Shown here piece by piece: positions 33,014 through 44,200 of a DNA stretch of 64,000 bases. The stretch lies in contig JALIZF010001495.1 in assembly GCA_029948255.1 (NCBI GenBank), forward strand, positions 62,001 to 126,000, in the 5' to 3' direction. The notes under the pieces were generated by a model, which saw only the letters and a program-made list of their open reading frames with translations, did not search any database and had not been told where the DNA came from. Position 1 is the stretch's first letter; each line of letters opens with the position of its first letter. The stretch comes from Telmatactis stephensoni. Taxonomy: Eukaryota; Cnidaria; Anthozoa; Actiniaria; Isophelliidae. The position numbers and the translations under genes were made by a program.

Positions 33014-34888
33014 GTACTCAGCAATTACCGACGTCCCGGTAGTACAACTGGTATAGCTAAATCCCCTCCTGGCATTGCAGACATCCCACTATGAAATTCT
33101 TTTTACAGTTTTTTAGATAGCAAAAATATTTGGTACAATCAATTTGAATTATGCAATTTGCCCATTATACTGAACACTACTTTGCTGTGCCAAGACTTGT
33201 TATATATGTATATCTTTTGTTGTAAAGAAATCACAGTGTCATTCTCATAACAATACAGGGTCCACCACTCAAAAGTTCCTTTCAAAAAAGTTGCTGAGTT
33301 GTGGAAATTACAAAGAAAAAACAAAATAAACTAGATCAAAAAATTATTTTATAAGATTTTTTTAAATCATGAATGATGTTGCCGAATGGCCTCAGCAACA
33401 ATAGTGAAGTTGCATGTTATTTAAGATTTTTTTTGATGAAAATGTTCCTTATTTTTATTCTTTTTTTTTGTTTGTTTTTTTGTTATTGTTGTCATTTTCA
33501 TGACTTTTCTCAAATTATTGTAAACACTGTAATAATTTCATGTTTAAGTGTTTGTTTACTTTTAAAAAATGTTGACTTCAATAATGGACTGTCATTTTGC
33601 CAATTAGCCCAAACTTTTATGGCTCATGGGGCCATTTGTCACCAAGGAACACAACCCTAGGTCCAACACTGCTTATGCCAATATCTCTCTTCCTGAAGTT
33701 CCTTGCTCCTGGAGAGCTTTGATGAAGTGGTTCTTTCACAAGGTATCACAGTTCTACAAATTTAAGGCTACATGGACGACCAAAGATGAAATGTTTACAA
33801 TCCGATATGCAAGAAAGACACTATGCCAACAAGGGCTTCAGGATAGATTCACAACTGCTGTGTAAAGCTTGTTGGACCTTGGTTCTGAATGAGATGATTG
33901 TTTGATTAATTGGCTGTCCTTTTATTTAAAGAAAGCTGAATATGTGCTTCATGACATTTGAAGACATTGGGTTTCCATGATGATGAACATATACACAGCA
34001 CTTGTAGATAGGTGTCTAGCTCCAGTTGCTTGAAGTTTAGTAAGGTATTGAAGGTGTTGGTAATCTCAGTATGGAATCACCAAGCCAGAAAGTGGATCAG
34101 TATCAGGATCAGTCAAGATGAAAATATACCATGTTTAATATTAGCCTGGTATAGCAGCCTCGAGAAGCTTTGAACGTAATGTAACTGTTTTAGATTTGTG
34201 TACAAGCAACAATTTTTAGGCACACGATCTAAGCTCGGTAAAAACTGCTCAGTAATACAAGCCAATTTAACATGTGGACCCTCGACATTATACCTGGTGG
34301 TCTACATGTACACGGGTCTACACTCCGCAAAGATAGGCAAAAAATGAATAAATAAATCTGAATAGATAATTTCTTATTCCTTGTCACATTTTGTACTGAA
34401 CTACGCTCAGCTCCCTCTGCAGCTTGGAATTCATCACATCTCCAAGTTGAGCTGTTCAATTCTCGGATGTGAAAACAATCGGGACTTTGTAGTCACTGTC
34501 TTCAAACAACAAACATTGTCGCAAGTCCAATATAAAAAATTGTCGCCAGTCCAATATTAACGAGCCATCCAAGCATTTAGTGTTTGTACTCTATCAGCAC
34601 GAGAGTAAATGTTGAAATAAAAAGGGAACGAAATCATATTTGAGTACGAACTGCCGGCTGCCGAAAAAGTAAACTGGCCGTGCTACGGCCCCACTGGCCG
34701 AAACGGCATCAAAAAAGTGTATTAAGTTTAAGTTTGGTGGCTATCATGAGTACTTTTATGGAGTAATTTATTTTATTCATAGCGATATTTGGTTCATAGA
34801 GAAACTTCTTTCATAATTTGTACATATTTAAGGGGGTTACAAATGTAAATTAGCAATATGTATAAAAAATATCACCTTTTAAACAGTG
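33014..34888. other. No confident gene
   Basis: An open frame at 33,626-33,865 (79 codons, ...EVPCSWRALMKWFFHKVSQFY...) has a protein-like composition but no recognised relatives. T-runs near 33,430-33,480. Remaining sequence shows nothing. Confidence 0.35.
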
Positions 34889-34965
34889 AATTGCTCATTA
34901 GCTCAAGTGGTTCGTTGCTTGCTCGGCTTCCAAAGGTCGTGGGTTCGACTCCCGGGTGGAACATA
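34889..34965 (+). tRNA. tRNA-like sequence (pseudogene or SINE head)
   Basis: It contains an A-box-like TAGCTCAAGTGG and a perfect B box GGTTCGACTCC at normal spacing. The anticodon and acceptor stems do not fold properly and no anticodon can be assigned. It is followed by A/T runs. It is best read as a tRNA pseudogene or the head of a tRNA-derived SINE; an intact tRNA is unlikely. Confidence 0.4.
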
Positions 34966-35437
34966 CAAATTTTTTTAAAAATCTTTTTTCTTTGCTTCAT
35001 TATCTTTTTCTTTTGTTCTTTCGTACTCAAGTCTATTATTTTTTGCTAAAAAATTACATTAGCTCATATTATTATTAATTATCCAACTGACTCTCTTTAA
35101 ATGCTTTACAGGTGGGCCCAAACTTAATGTTTAAATTTGTGAGAGCAATGATCTGTCATTTAAAAAAAATATGTATTGCTTTAATTGATCTATAATTTTG
35201 CCTTCAAAAAAACCCTCATTATTTAACTAAAATTTATTTTTGGGCTTCCTGTGGTCATTCCAAGGGGACAATCCACGAGTTACTTCGCTATTGGCGGATT
35301 GATTTGAAGTCAGAGCTTATCTTGAAATCTGAGTCACTTTTAATTTATTACATGGGCTTCCTGCGTAGCAGGGAGACCATGTCGAAAATTACCGCTGGAT
35401 CTTCGTGTTCTTCGTGGTGACTCTTACGCTTCAAAAA

Positions 35438-35548
35438 GGAGCCCCGTCCCCGGAGGGCTCGGGAGGAATTTGTAACTCCGTTGCTATAGTGAGGAGCCCC
35501 GTCCCCGGAGGGCTCGGGAGGGATTTGTGACTCCGTTGCTATAGTGAT
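35438..35548. repeat. Two tandem 55-bp units
   Basis: GGAGCCCCGTCCCCGGAGGG... to GTTGCTATAGTGA is present twice in direct tandem with three differences. The units are much more G+C-rich than their surroundings. Confidence 0.85.
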
Positions 35549-35694
35549 GTCAGCGTGATTTTCGGAACGGGTCGGTCCACGAATCTCCTAGCAATGATAG
35601 CAAAGTTCTTACTAGTTCTCATGAGATAGCAAGTTCAAATGATTCAAATATTACTGTTAACTGTAATACAATTCACGAAACTACAACAACTGAC

Positions 35695-36255
35695 ATGAAA
35701 ACTGACTGTATGCATGGTGACATGGAGAAATCAGTTGCATGTGACTTTAAAAATCTCAAAAATCGAACAGCTTACCGAGAAGGTCAGCCCAGCGTGATCA
35801 ACAAGAAAGCCGCCATATTGGATATTTTACCTACGCGAACGACTCAACTACAGTTCATTTTTCCAAGTAAGCTTAAAATATTTCGTTCAGCGAGTATCTG
35901 GATTCTTATATTTGCTTTAATGACACTTATACCTTATCAACACGGATTTAGCAAGATTTTTGTCACATTTATAAGCGTGATTGTTATAAGCTTAAGCTTA
36001 TGTGCTTCGCTTTGCACGTGGACCGCTGTATACCTTGATCAAAACTTTTCAAATTGTCTTGATGATTGTGATATATTCCAAAAGGCTGCTGATTTAAATT
36101 GTAATGCCAACAACTGTAATGATATTGTAGTGTCAATAAAAATACAAAAGTTTAGATCACGCTATGCTAAGTATTTGTATCATTTAATTGTACTCGTGTT
36201 ATGTGTAAATGTCATGGTAATAAGCGAGATCGAGAGCCAAGCAGAATACCATTGA
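35695..36255 (+). CDS. Hypothetical membrane protein ORF
   Basis: A 186-codon ORF from ATG 35,695. The first 60 residues are hydrophilic. Residues about 66-110 form two hydrophobic segments (IWILIFALMTLI and FVTFISVIVISLSLCASL), and a third lies near residues 160-178 (YLYHLIVLVLCVNVMVIS). A Cys/Asn-rich loop lies between. I do not recognise the family. It overlaps the next ORF in another frame and lies within the TIR element, so it may be the decayed front of a longer element protein. Confidence 0.4.
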   Translation: MKTDCMHGDMEKSVACDFKNLKNRTAYREGQPSVINKKAAILDILPTRTTQLQFIFPSKLKIFRSASIWILIFALMTLIPYQHGFSKIFVTFISVIVISLSLCASLCTWTAVYLDQNFSNCLDDCDIFQKAADLNCNANNCNDIVVSIKIQKFRSRYAKYLYHLIVLVLCVNVMVISEIESQAEYH

Positions 36256-36656
36256 ACAAGTTACGTCGTTTCTCACAGAAGAACAGGAATATGCAGAGAT
36301 ATGTATGGCATCATGTGCTTAAAAACATACCTAAATCTTCAGAAGTTCATAATGTTATTTCGCCACGACGTAGAAAATGTAGAAACATGAGTGCAGAAAG
36401 AAAATACATCTCCTTTGTTCATACAATTATGAGACGGAAACAGTATGGTGCAAAGTACAGTTATCATAAGCTTATGTATTCAAGTAAACAAAAAGAATAT
36501 CGGAGATGGTTAAAGTTGTTTTCGTGTAATTATTTTGTACACAATGAGTTTAAAGGTGCAATTCATAAAGGCAATTGTACAAAATACAAACTTTGCAATG
36601 ACATAGAGACAAACCCCAGCCCTCAAACACTAGTACACTATGTTGATCCCAACTAA
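36201..36656 (+). CDS. Basic ORF ending in a 2A-like motif
   Basis: About 150 codons, very rich in Lys/Arg (RRFSQKNRNMQRYVWHHV..., SPRRRKCRNMSAERKY). Close to its end it carries DIETNPSP (36,600-36,623), matching the D-x-E-x-N-P-G-P ribosome-skipping 2A consensus except that Gly is replaced by Ser. The stop follows eleven codons later. In relatives I remember from corals this motif joins directly to the protease-like part in one frame; here an apparent extra A near 36,650 separates them. It probably once separated an upstream product from the protease. Confidence 0.5.
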   Translation: MCKCHGNKRDREPSRIPLNKLRRFSQKNRNMQRYVWHHVLKNIPKSSEVHNVISPRRRKCRNMSAERKYISFVHTIMRRKQYGAKYSYHKLMYSSKQKEYRRWLKLFSCNYFVHNEFKGAIHKGNCTKYKLCNDIETNPSPQTLVHYVDPN

Positions 36657-37149
36657 AACAATAAAAGCTCCATATAGTCAAGGAAATGTTGAAATGTTTG
36701 GAGCTAATGCTGGTCAGCAGTGTGTTGCGATAAGCCTTTGTGCTTTAATATATTGCAAGATAAAAGGAATAAACACTGTCAATGACCTAATACAAATAAT
36801 GCATATTGGTAATGAGCTCTACAACACTTTGTCTCAATTAGCACATCAATCATACCTAATGTTAACAGAATTGCCAACCATGCTCATAGTATTAGAAGAA
36901 AATTATCAACTAGATTATAGTGAAAGCTACTCAGGTAATGTGCATGGTGATCTTATTAATATTGATGAATATGAATATTGTATGGGACTACAAAGAGCTT
37001 GTCATTCATTGATATCACAACAGTACAGGTCATTTATATTGATTATTGGTTGCATTGGTGTAGCCATTATTTACTGTCCTGATTCAAATAATTTTAAAAT
37101 ATTTGACTCTCATGCTTATGAGTTCTTAAGATCGTATATTGCACACTAA
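36640..37149 (+). CDS. Papain-like cysteine-protease-like ORF
   Basis: A 169-codon ORF. The segment FGANAGQQCVAISLCALIYC (catalytic Cys candidate at about residue 28) and the late FKIFDSHA (His candidate at about residue 158) have the spacing and context of papain-fold deubiquitinase/OTU- or herpesvirus-type proteases; exact family unknown. Downstream of DSHA the sequence diverges and stops, so the C-terminus looks lost. It follows the 2A-like ORF with a one-base frame shift. A role in processing or in countering host ubiquitin control of the element is speculation. Confidence 0.5.
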   Translation: MLIPTKTIKAPYSQGNVEMFGANAGQQCVAISLCALIYCKIKGINTVNDLIQIMHIGNELYNTLSQLAHQSYLMLTELPTMLIVLEENYQLDYSESYSGNVHGDLINIDEYEYCMGLQRACHSLISQQYRSFILIIGCIGVAIIYCPDSNNFKIFDSHAYEFLRSYIAH

Positions 37150-37721
37150 CAAGATGCATATTTTATATTATAGCACTTATGTTACTTTATGGGTATGTTG
37201 TGTTTTCATTGAACTTTGACACTTTGACCATGCTAATTGCATACATTTTCTTATTTACATGTACGTGTGTTTCCTACCATTCTTCAACGACATATATTTG
37301 ATGACAACCCTTTTTGAAATAGCTATATTCCAAGTTTCCAATAAGTACGTTCTTGTTATAATACTGATTTTCCACATTGTTGATCATTTTTGTTAAATAA
37401 ATCACTTGAATAAAAAAAATTGTTTTCTCATTTTATTTCAAATGGTGCTTTGAGTGCAATTATAAATATGTCTCTGATTTAAGATCAAACTCACTACATT
37501 CTAAATAATAGCACCTTTACTTGCTTCAAATATTTACTAAGAACTATATAGCTTCTTAAAATTTTAAATTGAAGATATTTCATATGGCAGACATGAATGT
37601 ATTGTGTGCATTGCTGATAACAATGGTGACAACATTTAGCATGTTATCATTGTGATGCAGTTTTGTCACAGCAACTACATTATTAATATAAGGAATTTAA
37701 ACTAAACATCAACCTTTCCAA

Positions 37722-38097
37722 AGAGTGCATAAGTAAGAGAGTCTGAATTGATTAATAGGTCGCGTGTCATGTTGATTTCCATTTGGTCTATTTTTAGAAA
37801 CACCAGATTTCTACACGCTACTCCCGCCATAGGGAACCCAAACTCATAAACTGAATGAAAAAGCAAACTATGAATACACTTATTTTTTTAAACCCTTTAA
37901 ATTGTTAAATAAAGCAATTATAGAGCATTTTAAAAAGTTTGAATTGGTTTCTAACAATTTTTTTCTTGCTTTTCATTCAGTTTATATAAGTGTGGGCTTC
38001 CTGTGGTGAGAGTAACGCGCGAAGATTTGGTGTTTCTAAAAATACCCCAAATGGAAATTAACAAGGCGTCTGACACTCTTACTCTCTTGCCTTACCA
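37722..38097. repeat. 375-bp imperfect palindrome
   Basis: GATTTCCATTTGG...TATTTTTAGAAACACCA and AACTGAATGAAAA on the left (about 37,775-37,865) return inverted on the right (about 37,965-38,060). The spacer is short and A+T-rich. It lies just inside the right end of the TIR element and may be a separate MITE. Confidence 0.65.
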
Positions 38098-38189
38098 CAA
38101 TAATTATAGTTTGTATTTTGTTTTTAATTATTTGACTAATATTCTGCCACACGTGATCTTGGCGTGAAAATAATCAGGAAGCCCATGTA

Positions 38190-39598
38190 AGCGATCGCAG
38201 ATCGTCTAGTTTATTTAGCTTCCAACAAATGTTGAGGAGACCTAGACAGGTGGTGGCCACCTATAAGATAGTCTCCAAAATAAAATAAAAAAACCTAAAC
38301 TAAACAAAACTACTAAACAAATAAATTATTATATATATAAATTGTTATATGAAAAAGGGAAAACCTAAGCAGGCCTACAATTGATGGTTGTTTCTTTATG
38401 AAAGGGAGCTTGCTAAGCACATGGACTTGAGATGTGTGGTTGATGACAAGTAGCCTAAGATGAAACCAGTTATGGAATAAATTTATTGTTCTTTGGGGTC
38501 TTGACTTAAATTTCTTTGGCTGAATTGATAAGAGTGTGACCAATAACTAGTGAACTGAGTTGGGGTTGTTGTGTCTCATTGGCCGTCAAAGGTTTGTTTT
38601 CAGGTTATTTGTATTTGGTTCACATATCTGAAAGGGTTTGGGGGGAAAAAACATGACAAAAATTATATTATGAGTAATTGATTCAGCAATTGATTGATCG
38701 ACTAATTGATTGAGTGAGTGAGTGAGTTATTGGTTGATTCAGTAATTGATTCAGTATGGACTGCGTGATTGAATGATTCAGTGATTGACTGATTGATTCA
38801 GAGATTGATTCCTATAGTCACTAGTCTGCACTGTACTAATTAAAGGTCTAAGTTGAATGAATGATTGAGTTATTAAACAAACTCAAACAAGAAGCTAAGA
38901 CCAATAATTGCAGGAACTAGCCTTGAAAACAGCAAAAATAAGCAGACATCGAGAGTATCGTTAAAAGTCACTAACCATAACATTACCCAGTCTTTACATA
39001 ATTACAATAATTACGCAGTCCATACTGAATCAATTTGATCCCTGATCCCTGATCCCTGATCTTGATCCAATGCCCCTGATCCTTGATCCCACCCGTTTGA
39101 TCCCTGAGCCCTAGCCTCTGATCCCTGATCCTGGCCATAATTTGGAGCTTGATCCTTGATCCCATATATCATGTTACAAGCCTGCAATATTATTATTACA
39201 GAAGTTATCACCGTATCCTATTATCGGGAATAGGCCGGAAGTAAAGTTTCACACACCAGAAGTTTACAGGAAAGTGAGTGAGTGACACAATAGGTTACTA
39301 CTTTATGTATGCAACATTCTAGTTAGACAATAGATAGATTGAATAGTGCCATTTCATGTTGTCATACACGAAGTACTAAGCTGACTCATTTGCATATTCG
39401 ACCCCTCACAATAACTCGTGGATTTCCAATCCACAAGTTAAAAACTTGAAAAAAACAAAACAAACAAACAAAAACAATGAAAACAGTCTCCCATCCACTT
39501 CCTGTCACAAACACCTATCCAATCACCTCCATTTTTCACAACATTTTTACATTTAAGCTTATGGGAAATAGCAAAGCCTTTACTTCAGAGGTTTAATT
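38190..39598. repeat. Intergenic, two degenerate simple repeats
   Basis: About 38,690-38,815 is a degenerate ATTGATTGA/GATTCAGT array. About 39,038-39,155 is a degenerate CCCTGATC array (period 7-8). The remainder is without recognisable genes. Confidence 0.6.
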
Positions 39599-39608
39599 AG
39601 GGACTTTA

Positions 39609-40669
39609 CTGCAAAAAGCCTTGTATCGCGACCGCCATTTTAAACTTTCGGTTTGATTTGGGGATTTTGGGTTTTCCGATCGACCAATCACATGGAAGTG
39701 GGCGGAGCTTTGCGAATGACCTTGATCACCATCCGCCTTGTTCAGATCGTATCGTTTTGAAAATTATAAGAAAATTGAGATGACTCGAGCATATCCAAAA
39801 GAATTGAGATGGAGAGTGGTTTTCTTGCTAAGAGAAGGACGTACTGTTAAAGACATTGCTAAAGTTTTTAACGTCGGGGAAACGTTTGTCAAGAAGATAA
39901 AGCTGCTCTTTTAAACAAATCAATCGATTGAATTTGGCCGAAGACCGGGAAAATTTAGATGGCTGCAAGGTATGTAAGTTAAATGTAAACTTTTTCTATT
40001 TATTATATTTATTTGGAAAGCTAGAGTTAAAGTAAGCAAAATAATCTCCCCGTCAAATGACTAAGCCAGTCCTGTAACTCATCTTCATATATTTCGGGGT
40101 ATTGCCTTATAATATTCTTGATCAACAAAATATCTTGAGCTGTAAACACATCACGAGACACGATCAGAAAAAAAATGAAGATGATGTATGATGTCGGTTT
40201 GGGAATTGGTCTCATTTTGTAAAGTAATAGTTCACTTCAGTAGTATTGATTTTACTCGACTAGCTTTCCAATAAATATAATAAATAGAAAAAGTTTACAT
40301 TTACATACCTTGCAGCCATCTAAATTTTCCCGGTCTTCGGCGAAATTCGATCGATTGGTTTGTTTCAAAGAGCAGCTTTATCTTCTTGACAAACGTTTCC
40401 CCGACGTTAAGAACTTTAGCAATGTCTTTAACAGTACGTCCTTCTCTTAGCAAGAAAACCACTCTCCATCTCAATTCTTTTGGATATGCTCGAGTCATCT
40501 CAATTTTCTTATAATTTTCAAAAAGATACGATCTGAACAAGGCGGACGGTGATCAAGGTCATTCGCAAAGCTCCGCCCACTTCCATGTGATTGGTCGATC
40601 GGAAAACCCAAAATCCCCAAATCAAACCGAAAGTTTGAAATGGCGGTCGCGATACAAGGGTTTTCGCAG
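39609..40669. mobile_element. Tc1/mariner fold-back, two head copies inverted
   Basis: The whole unit is an inverted repeat with arms of about 400 bp: CTGC(A/G)AAAA.CCTTGTATCGCG at both tips, bordered by TA (39,607-39,608 and 40,670-40,671). Each arm contains the first exon of a Tc1-like transposase. The right arm also has the beginning of the second exon. The left-arm copy has a premature TAA. Such an arrangement arises when two 5' ends of an element are joined head to head with loss of the rest. Confidence 0.8.
40027..40498 (-). pseudogene. Tc1-like transposase N-terminus (two exons)
   Basis: On the minus strand, exon 1 runs from ATG 40,498 to 40,309 (MTRAYPKELRWRVVFLLREG, then a helix-turn-helix VKDIAKVLNVGETFVKKI). 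The donor is CAAG|GTATGT and the acceptor TTTACAG. Exon 2 begins at 40,139 (AQDILLIKNIIRQYPEIYE DELQDWL, the second helix-turn-helix) and stops by 40,027. The join is phase 1. These are the paired DNA-binding helices of IS630/Tc1/mariner transposases; the catalytic DDE domain is absent. The mirror copy of exon 1 at 39,778-39,975 is damaged by a stop. Confidence 0.7.
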
Positions 40670-41438
40670 TAAGATACACCGACTACAGACTACGTACTAC
40701 GGTTGGACATGTGTGCTTTTTGTCTGGAGCACTGGGGCGAGTACATAACAGGAGCTCGAAAGAAGATAATACACTACAGAAAACAGACTACGGACAATGA
40801 AACTTAGGAAAGCAAATTCGTGTTTTAGCACGCTTTTTCTGTGTCAGTTCGCTTAAGAATTCCTTCTCTTATGGACAATTTAGCAGATAAACTTCTGGAC
40901 CTTCAGAGACTACAGATGACTACAGATGATTTTAGTTTGTATTTTATTGCAACATTTGTCTTTAATTTATTCTGATATACTGGTTATACAATGATTTTTT
41001 TTCCTTAAATTCTTCAATTCAGAGGAATTCAAACTTACAAATAAACAGTTTGTACAAATAAACACTAACCTGCTAGAAAAACTAAAGGGAAAGTGTTTGG
41101 CTTCATTTGTGAAAAGCAATTTGCCAGTATGACAACAAGTAAACACGGCCATGATCTTTCCATTGATTTGAGGTCATAATTCTCCTTAAATTCAGCTAAA
41201 ACCTGGATTAACTTGTAGTTCAAATGTAGAAAATTAAAATCGTTGATTTTTCTTCTTTGTTCTGCCAATTTTCATCGCCTATTTGTGGTTCCGTAGTCTG
41301 TACTCCACGCTACGTGAAATCGTCCGACTTCTCTCCGTCGTGAGCTCGTGACGGTAGGTGAGATAATAATATGCGTCTCGTTCCAGTCCCAAAGTGCCTC
41401 TCGTCCGTAGTCCGTAGTCAGCACATCTTAAAGTCCCT

Positions 41439-42226
41439 ATTATGAGCTGACCTTGTTCAATGGTTAATTGTTTTTGAGAAGTATTTTGAGGTTACAAAAG
41501 CTGACATTATTTGTGGTCAAATCTTATTGTAACATTTGCATGTACCTCTCTCATCTTGACAAGCCATTACAGTCAATCTTTTGTCCACTGGATTAATCTT
41601 ATTTGCAGGGCTTTTACACTAAAAACAATCCATCCAACAAGGAAAATTACAAAACTTGAAAAATTTGGAAAAGAAAAACTTTGCTATTGCGCCATGTTTC
41701 CAGGAGGTGAATCCCTGTCAGATTGATATCATGTTACTGATTCGTGAGCAGGAAATCCTTTAGGAAATCAAAATTTTCCACTGGTTTATCAGCACACAAT
41801 GGATTTGTCTTGTAAGAAATTGCTCGTCAAACAAAATTTTCTTGTTAACACACAAGTTAAATAAGGCAAATGTTTCCAATCAAACCACCAATGGCGAAGT
41901 AACTTGTGGATTGACCAAAATGACCACAGAGAGCCCAAACATTTCATTTTAGTAAAATAACGAGTTGTCACTTGAACACAAAAATCTAAATCAATAACTC
42001 AATAATTTCTTTAGCTGAGAAAGAGTCATTAGCTATAAAAGAAAAAAATGTGTCAAAAAGAAAAAAAAGTGAAAAGATTTGAAAAGACTTGCTCACCGCC
42101 CAGCCAGGAATCGAACCCAGACCTCTTGCATTGAAAGCAATGGCTATTTAGAAGATGCATGAATTCATCTAGTGAATTTGGTGTATTTATTGTCAATGTA
42201 TAGTTACAAAACAAATAAAAAAATGC
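41439..42226. other. No gene seen
   Basis: Contains a tRNA-like half (separate entry). Otherwise A+T-rich and without recognisable features. Confidence 0.4.
42085..42150 (-). tRNA. tRNA-like 3' half (pseudogene/SINE)
   Basis: On the minus strand, an anticodon-like hairpin TTGC-TTTCAAT-GCAA is followed by a B box GGTTCGATTCC and a T-arm-like stem. No D-arm or A box precedes it. A run of T follows downstream. It is likely a tRNA pseudogene or SINE remnant. Confidence 0.35.
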
Positions 42227-42820
42227 TTGAAATTGAATCGTCGACATGGAAAAGAAAATGTGGAACACAAACCAGTTATTGAGCCCCTGGATATCGAGAA
42301 AATGAAAGCCAGCCCATTTCTCAGTTTTGAAAATGCTTGTGGTCTTCTCCGAAGAGTTTGGTTTATTGTCACTCTCTATTGGTGTAGATGTGGTAGCGAA
42401 GGACAAAGACAGCTTCGCCGCGACAGTTTTGCCTTTCTAACCGATGCTGAAGGCCAGGAGTATGCCATAATGACACATGACAAACAGACCAAAAACCACC
42501 AAGGAGGAATGTCAGAAAGGCCAACACATGAGAAGGACACAAGGCTGTATTCAACGAACCAAGTTGGTGACTCATATTGGTGTCTACAAAAGTACATAAA
42601 CAAACTCAATCCCTGTCAGCAAGCGTTTTTCCAGCGCCCAAATCCAACAGCCACAGCAGAAGATGCAATTTGGTATTGCAACCAGCCACTTGGCATCAAT
42701 ACACTGGCAAAAATGATGAAAGAAATATCCAAAGGAGCAGCACTGTCCAAAATCTACACCAACCATTGTGTACGTGCGACAGCCATCACCATTTGGTCAA
42801 GAGCCATGGAGCATCCATGA
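42227..42820 (+). pseudogene. Second Crypton/DUF3504-type recombinase fragment
   Basis: A 197-codon ORF resembling the middle of a tyrosine recombinase of the Crypton/DUF3504 type: LYWCRCGSEGQRQLRRDSF around the first catalytic Arg region, then the HDKQTKNHQGGM segment. AIWYCNQPLGINTLAKMM and YTNHCVRATAITIW (HxxR motif) follow. It ends soon after the HxxR motif, so the final His and nucleophile Tyr region is missing. The first Arg block is also altered relative to the family pattern. It differs clearly from the 14-16 kb copy and belongs to another lineage. Not active. Confidence 0.65.
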
Positions 42821-43339
42821 ATTAAATTGAATCGAATGGAATCGAATCTTCCATGTTTGGGTGGTAAGCTTGAGCCATTTTGACTGTAACAAACCAGTTT
42901 TTTCAAGGACATTTCTTCAATTTTTTATATTTTCAAGGAGTTTTAAGTGCCCTTGAAATTACATTTTCAATTCCGGTACTTTTCAAGGAGTTAAAGGACC
43001 TCCTGCAATGTACCCTATGTTATGAAGTGATAAACTGAAGCTTGAAAAATGTGGTAAACCTGACCTTGGAAAACTACCTCAATACTTCCAGTGCTAATTA
43101 AAAACAAAACATACAAGATGTATGTAGCTTTATGACTAGGCATTTGGGCATCATGGCTAAACACATTGGGGGTGTCATGACTGTAAAAGGGCTGTCATGA
43201 TGGATTTGACATCAAGCTAGACAGACATAAACATATCTTACATAATAATTCAAACAGTATTTTACAGTGACAGTCATAACAAGAGCTAATAAATTTGGTT
43301 TGCATCTAATTTAACTTTAAAAACTACTTATCCTGATCT
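42821..43339. other. No gene seen
   Basis: A GAATCGAATGGAATCGAATC micro-repeat occurs at about 42,829-42,848. Otherwise no features. Confidence 0.4.
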
Positions 43340-44200
43340 TTCAGGCATGAGATGGTACATTTATGTCACAACAGAATAGTGTTATGGCAACTGATCTCTT
43401 GTGAGTAACATGATGGTGAGTATGAAAATCTAGATACCTTTCTGTATGTGTTGGTTTATGATAGACGACCCTATCTATCCTTCATTCTTCAGTGTGCGAA
43501 GCTGTGGTGTCCTGGAATGCCAAGCCAGATTCAGGTGATTCTTCTTCCTTAGTGAACTGGAAGTGCCAGTAGATGAGATTTAAATTCTGATACAACTCAT
43601 GTACACGGTCCTTCTTTGGACAGTAAATGCTGTCATCAATGTACCTATACTACCATTTCAGAGATTCACTAACTGTACCTAAATGCTACCTTTTCTATGT
43701 GCTCTATAACTATGTTGGCAAGTAAGGCACTGACTGGTGAGTTCATAGGGCACATAGAGCTCACAAGTCAGTGAAGTAAGGCACTGACTGGTGAGTCCAT
43801 AGGGCCCATAGGGCTCACCAGTTAGTGCCTAACTTACCAACATGGGTATGGAGCACATGAAGGAGGGAGCATTAAATACAGCTAGTGACCCTCTGAAATG
43901 GTGGTGTAGGTACATTGATGACAGCATTTGCTGCCTGAAGAGGGAACATGTGCATGAGTTCCATCAATCTCATCTACAGGTACATCCAGTTCATTGAGGA
44001 GGATGAGTCACCTGAATCTGGTTTGACTTTCCTGGACACCACAACTACACACACCAAAGGAAGCAAGGACAAATAGCAGTTGTCTATCATAAGCTACAAA
44101 TCTAGATTCCCATTCTCACCATCCTGTTACTTGCAAGAGATCAGTTGCCATGACACTATTCTGTTGTGACATGAATGTTTCAAATCATGCCCAAAAGAAA
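43340..44200. mobile_element. Penelope-like element fragments, head-to-head
   Basis: The right half (about 43,845-44,090, plus) translates with interruptions to MEHMKEGALNTASDP, WWCRYIDDSICCLKREHVHEF and SGLTFLDTT, the RT motif C (Y-I-D-D) and following FLDT region of Penelope-like reverse transcriptases. The left half (about 43,340-43,745) is the same sequence in inverse orientation. A centre near 43,780 repeats GTAAGGCACTGACTGGTGAG. Both halves are decayed. Joined or inverted copies are common for Penelope elements. Confidence 0.6.

Larger units (their letters stand above)
35351..38187. mobile_element. TIR element with 2A-like motif and cysteine-protease-like ORF
   Basis: CATGGGCTTCCTG at 35,351 and its exact inverse CAGGAAGCCCATG ending at 38,187 are each bordered by TA (35,349-35,350; 38,188-38,189). 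Inside are three consecutive plus-strand ORFs and, near the right end, a 375-bp imperfect palindrome. GGGCTTCCTGTGGT also occurs at 35,243 and 37,998, so related ends are scattered here and nesting is possible. No transposase domain is recognised. Confidence 0.5.
39599..41438. mobile_element. Outer TIR element with an insertion in its left end
   Basis: The right end reads inwards AGGGACTTTAAGATGTGCTG-ACTACGGACTACGG. The left end starts AGGGACTT at 39,599 but is interrupted after eight bases by another element and resumes at 40,672 as AGATACACCGACTACAGACTACG. With the insert set aside, the ends match over about 40 bp. ATT flanks both sides. The interior has no convincing gene. The matching halves date the outer element as older than the insert. 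Confidence 0.7.

Noticed and set aside
34889..34965. Functional tRNA gene
   Set aside because: The B box is perfect but the anticodon and acceptor stems do not pair; kept only as a tRNA-like feature.
36600..36623. Functional 2A ribosome-skipping site
   Set aside because: The required NPGP is NPSP here and the frame stops shortly after, so skipping is not expected from this copy.
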